Shown in pieces: positions 1 to 4,888 of a stretch of 7,083 bases of DNA. Made by a program: the position numbers and the translations under genes. Positions within the stretch are counted from its first letter, which is position 1. Each line of letters begins with the position of its first letter. The stretch spans positions 1 through 7,083 of the forward strand of contig JAHWJJ010000243.1 in NCBI GenBank assembly GCA_019348475.1, given 5' to 3'. This stretch comes from Gemmatimonadota bacterium. GTDB lineage: Bacteria; Gemmatimonadota; Gemmatimonadetes; Longimicrobiales; Longimicrobiaceae. Under the pieces are notes generated by a model. The model saw nothing but the letters and a program-made list of their open reading frames with translations, searched no databases and had not been told where the DNA came from.

Positions 1-60
1 GGCGAGTTCGAGTCCGCGTTCTCGGGCCCTCACTGGCCGGAACCCGAGACCGAACGGTGA
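1..60 (+). other. Coding-like tail in a different frame, ending at TGA 58-60
   Basis: Frame 1 reads GEFESAFSGPHWPEPETER and then TGA. Nearly all its codons end in G or C, as in real genes of this window, whereas frame 2 (the toxin frame) acquires that bias only from about base 98. This may be the C-terminus of an upstream protein, or the body of the toxin carrier protein displaced from the toxin frame by an indel. It is too short to assign a family. Confidence 0.35.
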
Positions 61-145
61 TGCGCTCCTGCCGCCGATTCTTCTACGACGTACGACGCCG
101 GTCAGCACGACGCGCACCGTCAACGAGCAGCAGATCTGCAAGGAC

Positions 146-532
146 GTGCCCCAGGCGCCGCGTGGTGTGAGCCTGCACGCCAACATCCGTACTGCACGGT
201 GGCACCGGCTCGACCCCGCTCGCCAGCTCTGTTTCTACGGCATGGTCAAAAATGGGGGACCGTGGGATTACAAGCAGCGGGGCAGCAAGTATGAGGCGTT
301 CGGGAACTTCAATTACGGTGCGACCGGATCCGCGGCCGGATTCTCGAGCATCATACTCTACCTGGCAGCGGGAGCGGCACAGGTGCGGGCGGGCACATCC
401 GACCCGGCATGGAGCACACCGGACGGGGACTTCCCGTACGGAGACGATCCGAACGACCAGCTGTTCATTAGCCGCGGGATCGGGTACTACCGGGCAGGAT
501 GCTACCGGGCAGTCCCCCGCCTGCTGAGATGA
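146..532 (+). CDS. Polymorphic toxin type 44 domain (C-terminal toxin tip, probably truncated or partial)
   Basis: The product matches the pattern I know for the bacterial toxin 44 domain, a toxin tip found at the C-terminus of Rhs and other polymorphic secreted proteins. Counting from the GTG at 146, I see the lead-in APRGVSLHANI at 4-14, GPWDYKQ at 38-44, FGNFNYGATG at 52-61, YGDDPNDQ at 98-105 and GIGYYRAGC at 111-119. The acidic, Tyr- and Gly-rich motifs are the family core, and the protein ends 9 residues after the last one, as expected for a C-terminal toxin. GTG 146 is only the first in-frame start codon, with no Shine-Dalgarno. The frame stays open leftward to base 2, so the domain is probably the end of a larger protein outside the window, or a detached toxin cassette. 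There is no signal peptide of its own. The toxic activity is not stated by the sequence. Family call fairly sure; start unsure. Confidence 0.72.
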   Translation: MPQAPRGVSLHANIRTARWHRLDPARQLCFYGMVKNGGPWDYKQRGSKYEAFGNFNYGATGSAAGFSSIILYLAAGAAQVRAGTSDPAWSTPDGDFPYGDDPNDQLFISRGIGYYRAGCYRAVPRLLR

Positions 533-563
533 TCAATACACTTTCGCCTGAAGGGAACCTGCA

Positions 564-1043
564 ATGACTTGCAAAGGTGCTCTGCTTACCCTGATTGCAT
601 CCGCAGGCGTGCTTGGATTGATCAGGTGCACGGCGCCGTTGAGGGCGGCAACCCAAACGGAGATTCTCCGCGTCGTTGCCCCCGACTCGCTGGTGGATGC
701 CGTCGTGACGCGGAACTCGGGGGGGGCGACCACATCGAACGTCTTCCGCATCTTCGTGGTCCCGCGCGGGCACCCGATTCCGTCGGATGAGCGATTCGAG
801 CGCTTTCGCGCCGATAAGATCAGCTCGCTGTGTGTTGAATGGCGACGCACGCGGCTGCTGCAGCTGAGTTATGACCAAGCGCGAATTTTCCGCTTCACCA
901 ACTTCTGGAATTCCGGCGACATACAGCACTTCCAGTACGTCGTTGAGCTACGGCTGGAGGCGATGAACCCGACATCATCACTTCTGGAGCTTGGAACCGG
1001 ACCGGCGGTCCCGTCGCGCTGCGCCCATGAGATCAACGGCTGA
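564..1043 (+). CDS. Small exported protein of unknown family; candidate immunity partner of the toxin
   Basis: Protein of 159 aa that I do not recognise with confidence. The start is well supported: AAGGG at 551-555 lies 8 bases before ATG 564. The N-terminus is a signal peptide (one Lys, a hydrophobic run LLTLIASAGVLGLI at about residues 7-20, then Cys22 and a likely cleavage near LRAAT at 26-30). The sequence before Cys22 (LIR) is not a proper lipobox, so a free periplasmic protein is likelier than a lipoprotein. The mature part has a DSLVDAVV...GGATTSNVFRIFVVP segment (about 41-67) and WRRTRLLQLSYD (93-104), resembling beta-strand-rich small bacterial proteins such as DUF5412-type ones; this is a weak memory match. 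It begins 31 bp after the toxin stop, the usual place for an immunity gene, and a periplasmic location would suit that role. Immunity function is inference. Codons are less GC-biased than in the genes at the right. Confidence 0.6.
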   Translation: MTCKGALLTLIASAGVLGLIRCTAPLRAATQTEILRVVAPDSLVDAVVTRNSGGATTSNVFRIFVVPRGHPIPSDERFERFRADKISSLCVEWRRTRLLQLSYDQARIFRFTNFWNSGDIQHFQYVVELRLEAMNPTSSLLELGTGPAVPSRCAHEING

Positions 1044-1206
1044 CGCCCCCCCGCCCGCACCGTCCGCATCCAGGCCACGGATAGACCATCGAGCGGTCAG
1101 GCGTCTCAGCATGATTTCGGGTCAGAGCGTCCCGTCCTACGACCAACTCGCGTCGGTCACGCTGGGACCTGCCACGCCATCGCGGTTCGCTCGCGGCTGA
1201 ACGTGG

Positions 1207-1223
1207 GGCTCGCTCGCCGAGCC
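1207..1223. other. Small hairpin ahead of the lipoprotein gene
   Basis: GGCTCG (1207-1212) pairs with CGAGCC (1218-1223) around a 5-base loop. No T-run follows, so it is not a typical intrinsic terminator for the gene ending at 1043. It could still be a weak stop or just chance in GC-rich DNA. The rest of the gap 1044-1261 shows nothing I can name. Confidence 0.3.
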
Positions 1224-1250
1224 GCAGTACGATGAGCCGGAACGCCGCGT

Positions 1251-1257
1251 GAGGAGG
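1251..1257 (+). promoter_or_regulatory. Strong Shine-Dalgarno for the lipoprotein gene
   Basis: GAGGAGG ends 4 bases before ATG 1262 and fixes the start of the following gene. A TACGAT box at 1228-1233 could be a -10 element, but I see no matching -35 upstream. Confidence 0.6.
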
Positions 1258-1261
1258 TCAC

Positions 1262-1789
1262 ATGCGAAGGAGAGGCTTTCACCGACTTTTTGTTTTCTTC
1301 TTCGTGTACACCGGCTGCGCGAAACCTATGGGAAATGACCAGGTGCCGCCTGCCGGGGATTCTGCTCACAGAATGCCCCGCGATTCGGTAATGGAAATCG
1401 TCGATACTGAAGCGACCCTTTTTCCCGGGCGGCCCAATCAAGCTGTCCACCGGCTTGGAAGGCTTTTGGGTGCCGTGACACAGCACGTCCGCCGCTACCA
1501 ACGCCTGCCTGTCAGTATGGAAGAAATCAGAGGGAGTGGCAGTTTTTCAGCCTCGGCGGTGGTCGATCCTTGGCAAACACCAGTTCGATATCGGGTGTAC
1601 GGGGATTATTTCGAATTGCGCTCCGCAGGCGAGGACCGCCAGTTCGACACGAATGACGATGTATACACTATCGGACTGAGCGGACGTGACGATCCGTGCT
1701 TGATCCGTGAGGCTCAAGGCAACCTGTTGGATTTTTCTGCACAAGTTCCACGCTGTACAGTACCGCAAAGTCGGGGCGTGGAGCCCTAG
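1262..1789 (+). CDS. Putative lipoprotein with a GspG-like (type II secretion pseudopilin C-terminal) domain
   Basis: Protein of 175 aa with a basic N-terminus (MRRRGFHR), an aromatic hydrophobic stretch (LFVFFFVYTGC) and Cys19, consistent with a lipoprotein signal, although Tyr at the -3 position of the box is atypical. After a polar linker, residues about 68-140 hold a helix (QAVHRLGRLLGAVTQHVRRY), then LPVSMEEI, then DPWQTPVRYRVYGDYFELRSAGEDRQFDTNDDVYTIGL. The DPW-x-x-P, the LRSAG and the Asp-rich loop DRQFDTNDD are what GspG-type major pseudopilins use for the C-terminal sheet and calcium site. The N-terminal methylated pilin helix is replaced by a lipoprotein signal, so this is not a working pseudopilin; a small periplasmic or outer-membrane protein with that fold is inferred. 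The last ten codons may derive from an IS end. The first 80 bases are AT-rich for this window. Confidence 0.68.
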   Translation: MRRRGFHRLFVFFFVYTGCAKPMGNDQVPPAGDSAHRMPRDSVMEIVDTEATLFPGRPNQAVHRLGRLLGAVTQHVRRYQRLPVSMEEIRGSGSFSASAVVDPWQTPVRYRVYGDYFELRSAGEDRQFDTNDDVYTIGLSGRDDPCLIREAQGNLLDFSAQVPRCTVPQSRGVEP

Positions 1790-2000
1790 TGGACCGCGGC
1801 TGAAGTTTCGCGAGTGCTGATTCGCCGTTTGGGATCGGAGTAGATCCACTTGAATGGCCGGCAGTCCTCGTTCTGAGCCTGATATAGGCCATCAGCTTGC
1901 GGCGCAGGTCTTCAGTCGAGGTGAAGGTGCCGCGTGCGATGCAGTCGCGCTCGATCTTCGCGAACCAGATCTCGACCTGGTGCAGCCAAGAGCTATCGGC
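1786..2000 (-). mobile_element. IS630-family transposase remnant (C-terminal end, frameshifted)
   Basis: Reading the - strand leftward from about 2000, the frame gives SWLHQVEIWFAKIERD, then RGTFTSTEDLRRKLMAYIR, the classic C-terminal segment of IS630-family DDE transposases (SWLNQVEIWF, GxFTSxxDLxxKL). It includes the family's catalytic-region Glu in QVEIWF. The reading then jumps one frame near 1873-1879 and continues as QNEDCRPFKWIYSDPKRRI to a TAG at 1788-1786, matching the usual PFKWxYxDPxRRI ending. One lost base explains the break. Nothing of the N-terminal helix-turn-helix or first catalytic Asp is present, so the element is dead. The stop overlaps, on the opposite strand, the stop of the lipoprotein gene at 1787-1789. 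Bases 2001-2105 between the remnant and the peptidase gene show no gene; they contain a GC palindrome at 2047-2056. Confidence 0.85.
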
Positions 2001-2105
2001 GACGAGAAGATTCGGAGCTATCGAGTTCGAACATACTTTCGGCGGCCCCCGCGGGGCGGTTCCCGGCGGGGATCGTTCACATCCAGAAAGCTCCTGCCGG
2101 TTCCG

Positions 2106-3482
2106 CTACCGCCCCGGCGCGGGGAACACCACCAGGCTCTCGTTCCCCTCGCGGTCCACCGCCGCCACGCCAAAGAACCAGTTGTCGATGATCACGCCCT
2201 CCAGCGTGGCCTCCGTCACGTTCCCCACCCAGCGCGAGTGGTCCCACGTGGGCGAGGTGGGCGCGCGCCAGTACACGCGGTAGCCCGCCAGGTCCGGCGC
2301 GTCCACCGGCTGCCACCGCAGTGTGGTGTTGGCCGACACGGCGCCGCGGATGGTCACCGAGTCCGGCGCGGCGGGGGCCCAGGCCAGCGACGCCAGCGTG
2401 GCCGCGTTCAGCGCCGTGATGCGCCCGGTGTAACGGTAGTCCACCGCGTCCGGCACGTCGCCGTAGTGGATGCCGTTCTCCACGCGCAGGTCCTGGTGCT
2501 GCCGGTTGTAGTCTTCGTACGTCTCCGTCAGCCGCACCGCGGGGTAGCCGGCCAGAAAGAACGGCGTCTGGTCGCCGCCGCGGCCAAAGCGGTCCAGGCG
2601 GTAGATGATCTGCGGGTCCAGGTCGGGGACGTAGCGGTCCGCCATCCGGTCCACGTAGCGTGCCAGTTGCCGGCTGGGGACGTCCAGCTCCCCGCCGCTG
2701 TACAGGAACCGGCGCAGCTCCGCCTGCGACGCCTCCGGCGGAATGCCCGGCGCGAAGATGCGCATGGTGGTGTTGCTGGCCTGCCCGCCGATCCCCCGCG
2801 TGTTGCCGATGATGTCGTTGTTCAGCACGCCCGAGATGCGCCAGCCGTTCTGCTGCGCGTGGCGCGCCAGGATCTGTCCCCCGTTCAGCCCCTGCTCCTC
2901 CCCCGCCAGCGCCGCGTAGACGATGGAGGCGTCGAAGCGGTGCTTCGACAGCACCCGTGCCGCCTCGATGGCCGCCGAGGTTCCGGTCGCGTCGTCGTTG
3001 GCGCCGGGGGCGTCGCTGGTGGCGTCCATCGCGTCCGACACCCGCGAGTCGTAGTGGCCCTGGATGATGACGTAGCGCCCCGGGTCCGTCTGCCCGCGCT
3101 GGATGGCGACCACGTTCACCACGCGCGTGTCCACGGGGATGCGCCCGCGCGGATTCCCGGGGACGATGTCGCTGACGTACATGACTTGCAGGCAGCCGCC
3201 GCACTCGCGGGAGATGCGCTCGAACTCGGCGAAGATCCACCGCCGCGCCGCCCCGATGCCGCGCGTGGGCGACAGCGTGTCGCTGAGCGTGTGGCGCGTG
3301 CCGAACCCCGCCAGCCGCCGCACGTCCTGTTCGATGCGCGCGGGGTCCACCGCGCGCACGATCTGGTGGATGCGCGGGTTCTCGCTTCCGGGCGGCTGCG
3401 CGGGCGCGGCCGTCTGGGCGTGGAGCGCCGCGGCGAACAGCGCCGGAACGGCGGGAATCAGCAGTGTGGAAAGTCGGACCAC
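2106..3482 (-). CDS. Secreted M28-family zinc metallopeptidase with C-terminal fibronectin type III-like domain
   Basis: Predicted exported aminopeptidase-type hydrolase using two metal ions, 458 aa. I chose GTG 3482: it is followed directly by a clean signal peptide (VRLSTLLIPAVPALFAAALHAQ, cleaved after HAQ near residue 23), has CGGAG 9 bases upstream, and lies downstream of a promoter at 3558-3585. A longer reading from ATG 3614 would add 44 non-hydrophobic residues and start upstream of that promoter. Zinc-site residues follow the M28 order: His143 in QGHYDSR, Asp163 in GANDDATG, Glu195/Glu196 in LAGEEQGL (base and ligand), Asp223 in NNDIIGN, and His329 in RQHQD. The usual GGDH or SDH before the last strand reads GGDQ here. 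Residues about 370-458 (TLRWQPVDAPDLAGYRVYW...AAVDREGNES) resemble a fibronectin type III module, common in secreted peptidases. It is divergent from the oxidoreductase. Substrate cannot be told; nutritional peptide breakdown is likely. Confidence 0.9.
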   Translation of the reverse strand: MVRLSTLLIPAVPALFAAALHAQTAAPAQPPGSENPRIHQIVRAVDPARIEQDVRRLAGFGTRHTLSDTLSPTRGIGAARRWIFAEFERISRECGGCLQVMYVSDIVPGNPRGRIPVDTRVVNVVAIQRGQTDPGRYVIIQGHYDSRVSDAMDATSDAPGANDDATGTSAAIEAARVLSKHRFDASIVYAALAGEEQGLNGGQILARHAQQNGWRISGVLNNDIIGNTRGIGGQASNTTMRIFAPGIPPEASQAELRRFLYSGGELDVPSRQLARYVDRMADRYVPDLDPQIIYRLDRFGRGGDQTPFFLAGYPAVRLTETYEDYNRQHQDLRVENGIHYGDVPDAVDYRYTGRITALNAATLASLAWAPAAPDSVTIRGAVSANTTLRWQPVDAPDLAGYRVYWRAPTSPTWDHSRWVGNVTEATLEGVIIDNWFFGVAAVDREGNESLVVFPAPGR

Positions 3483-3506
3483 GGGTACACGCTCCGCAGG
3501 GGGTGA

Positions 3507-3522
3507 TGCGCGGCCCCGCGCA
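3507..3522. promoter_or_regulatory. Inverted repeat in the peptidase leader / divergent region
   Basis: TGCGCGG (3507-3513) and CCGCGCA (3516-3522) are perfect inverted arms separated by 2 bases. As RNA this can form a 6-bp stem with a 4-base loop in the peptidase leader, about 25 bases before the start codon; as DNA it is a 16-bp dyad that could bind a dimeric regulator. GC-rich dyads arise by chance, so the role is open. Confidence 0.3.
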
Positions 3523-3557
3523 GCGGGACCGTCCGTTCCGTCGCGAATTCGGGATAC

Positions 3558-3585
3558 AGAATACGGCGGGCCGGCTCCGTCGCAA
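3558..3585 (-). promoter_or_regulatory. Sigma70-like promoter for the M28 peptidase
   Basis: On the - strand TTGCGA (3585-3580) and TATTCT (3563-3558) are separated by 16 bases, each matching the consensus at four of six positions. Transcription would begin near 3551 and give a leader of about 70 bases before GTG 3482. This supports the shorter peptidase start. Confidence 0.45.
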
Positions 3586-3644
3586 ATCGCGAGCGCGGGG
3601 CGCGGCGCTTGCACTCCGGCGCGCGCTCGTGATCAGCGGATACC

Positions 3645-3657
3645 AGGGAGGCGGAGG
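3645..3657 (+). promoter_or_regulatory. Shine-Dalgarno region of the oxidoreductase gene
   Basis: AGGGAGG at 3645-3651 lies 10 bases before ATG 3662, and a second GGAGG starts at 3653 closer in. This decides the start at 3662, which is also where the FAD-binding fold begins; the open frame further upstream has no similarity to the family. I found no convincing -35/-10 pair on this strand. Confidence 0.6.
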
Positions 3658-3661
3658 GGGG

Positions 3662-4579
3662 ATGACGTACGGCGGGACGTATGACGCGATCGTGATCGGC
3701 GGCGGGCCGGCGGGGCTGTCGGGGGCGCTGTGGCTGGCGCGCTACCGCCGCAAGGTGCGCGTGTTCGATGCCGAGGACCCGCGCAACGCGGCCACCTGGG
3801 CGGTGCACGGCTACCCCGGCCTGCAGGACATCTCTCCTCGCGACCTGCGCAGCACGCTCAAGCTGCAGGCCGTGGACGCGGGCGCGGAGTACGAGCCCGG
3901 CGTGGTCGACAGCGTCGAGGGCGCGGAGGACGACTTCAGGGTCACGCTGGAGGACGGCCGCGTCTTCGGCGCGCGGCGGCTGCTGATCGCCACCGGCCTA
4001 AAGGACATCGTCCCGGAGCTGCCGGGGCTGGAGCAGTTCTACGGCACCAGCATCTGGCACTGCCCCGACTGCGACGGCCCCTCCGTGGTCGACCGGAAGG
4101 TGGGGATCATCGGCTGGGGGCGGCAGATCGCCGCGTACTGCATGTACATGCTCACCTGGACGGACCAGCTCACCGTCCTTACCCACGGCCACCCGCCGGA
4201 CCTGGAGCAGAACGCGCGCGACGCGCTGGCCCGGTGGAACATCCCCGTGCGCCAGGACGTGATCGAGCGGCTGGAGGGCGAAGGCGACCAGGTGCAGCGC
4301 GTGGTCTTTCACGACGGGAGCACCGAGGACTTCGACGCGATGTTCTTTCACATCGCCAGCGGCCCCGGCTCCACCCTGGCCGCCGACCTGGGGTGCCAGG
4401 CGGACGAGGAGGGAATCCTGGAGATCGGCAAGGAATACGAGACCACCGTCCCGGGGGTGTATGCCGCGGGCGACATCGTCCCCGGCTCGCGCCTGGCCAT
4501 CCGAGCCGCGTCCGAGGGTGCGCGCGCCGCCATCGGCATCCACAAGTCGCTGATCCCGGAGGAGCGGCGGATCGGGTGA
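3662..4579 (+). CDS. FAD-dependent pyridine-nucleotide-disulfide oxidoreductase, thioredoxin-reductase-like
   Basis: A 305-aa two-domain flavoprotein, the length of low-molecular-weight thioredoxin reductases. FAD domain: YDAIVIGGGPAGLSGALWLAR at 7-27 (Rossmann GxGxxG), ATG at 110-112, and the C-terminal FAD motif TVPGVYAAGDI at 262-272. The redox disulfide is CPDC at 134-137 inside WHCPDCDG, the position of CATC in TrxB. The second dinucleotide site is GIIGWGRQIA (148-157) instead of GGGxSA, and the HRRxxxR segment that grips the NADPH 2'-phosphate in true thioredoxin reductases is replaced by LTHGHPPDLE (173-182). It therefore belongs to the TrxR-like oxidoreductases whose partner is often unknown; NADH use, or a reductant other than NADPH, is possible. 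It most likely reduces or oxidises a cytoplasmic dithiol partner. No thioredoxin gene is adjacent. Its TGA falls inside the first unit of the 8-bp repeat array. Confidence 0.9.
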   Translation: MTYGGTYDAIVIGGGPAGLSGALWLARYRRKVRVFDAEDPRNAATWAVHGYPGLQDISPRDLRSTLKLQAVDAGAEYEPGVVDSVEGAEDDFRVTLEDGRVFGARRLLIATGLKDIVPELPGLEQFYGTSIWHCPDCDGPSVVDRKVGIIGWGRQIAAYCMYMLTWTDQLTVLTHGHPPDLEQNARDALARWNIPVRQDVIERLEGEGDQVQRVVFHDGSTEDFDAMFFHIASGPGSTLAADLGCQADEEGILEIGKEYETTVPGVYAAGDIVPGSRLAIRAASEGARAAIGIHKSLIPEERRIG

Positions 4580-4661
4580 AGGGGTGAAGGGGTGAACGGG
4601 TGAAGGGGTGAACGGGTGAAGGGGTGAACGGGTGAAGGGGTGAACCGGTGAACGGGTGTGC
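4574..4661 (+). repeat. 8-bp tandem repeat array, GGGTGAAS, 11 units
   Basis: Eleven head-to-tail octamers: nine exact GGGTGAAG or GGGTGAAC units (4574-4645), then CGGTGAAC and GGGTGTGC as degenerate end units. From the third unit on, the last base alternates C, G, C, G, giving a 16-bp higher-order period. The first unit supplies the oxidoreductase stop codon (TGA 4577-4579). On the + strand every unit brings a run of three or four G separated by 4-5 bases, fitting the G-quadruplex rule of four G3 tracts with loops of 1-7. There are no spacers, so it is not a CRISPR array. Confidence 0.95.
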
Positions 4662-4888
4662 GGGGGGTGCGGGGGTGCGGGCGGCGGCTTGCTTGGGGTT
4701 CGTAAACCTCGCCCACCCCGCGCGGGGCAGGTCGTGAGCGGGGGCTGGGACCGGGGGCGCTCTGGCGTTCCGCGGAAGCGAGGTCGAATTTCTCCTCTCC
4801 TCCATGGGGTTCATGGGAGAGGCCGGGAGAGAGGGGGGCGCCTGGCGCGCAGCTGGAAAACGGCTCGTGTGCGGGTGAGGCCCGGGCC
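4662..4888. other. Intergenic stretch between convergent genes: G-runs, palindrome and hairpin
   Basis: Directly after the array, G-runs of 6, 5 and 3 bases at 4662-4680 extend the G-rich tract. CCCCGCGCGGGG at 4716-4727 is a perfect 12-bp palindrome. A pyrimidine/purine imperfect hairpin follows at 4794-4822. No open frame here has the codon bias of the neighbouring genes, and I see no RNA gene. Confidence 0.5.
4794..4822. terminator. Imperfect hairpin, possible bidirectional terminator
   Basis: CCTCTCCTCCATG (4794-4806) pairs with CATGGGAGAGG (4812-4822) around a 5-base loop: 11 base pairs with two single-base bulges in the left arm. It lies between convergent genes ending at 4579 (+) and 4889 (-), where a shared terminator would be expected. 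There is no good T-run on either side, so it could instead be a dispersed intergenic repeat. Confidence 0.35.

Noticed and set aside
991..1200. Short + strand frame after the secreted protein
   Set aside because: No Shine-Dalgarno, no codon bias, overlaps the end of the preceding gene; composition Ala/Pro/Arg-rich only.
1897..2283. + strand frame across the IS remnant and peptidase end
   Set aside because: It spans two unrelated - strand sequences and matches neither; no motif.
1854..3506. Long open frame on the + strand (550 codons) opposite the M28 gene
   Set aside because: It is a mirror of the GC-rich peptidase gene; its product is a low-complexity Arg/Val/His/Pro string without any family motif, while the opposite strand has intact zinc ligands and a signal peptide.
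2077..3585. Second - strand frame across the peptidase gene
   Set aside because: Arg/Ala/Gly-rich low-complexity translation from an off-frame of the same gene; no motif.
3730..4587. + strand overlapping frame inside the oxidoreductase
   Set aside because: Frame-shifted copy of the flavoprotein gene, Arg/Gly-rich; the true frame has FAD and CxxC motifs.
4574..4661. CRISPR array
   Set aside because: Units are 8 bp and directly abut with no unique spacers, and no cas genes are nearby.
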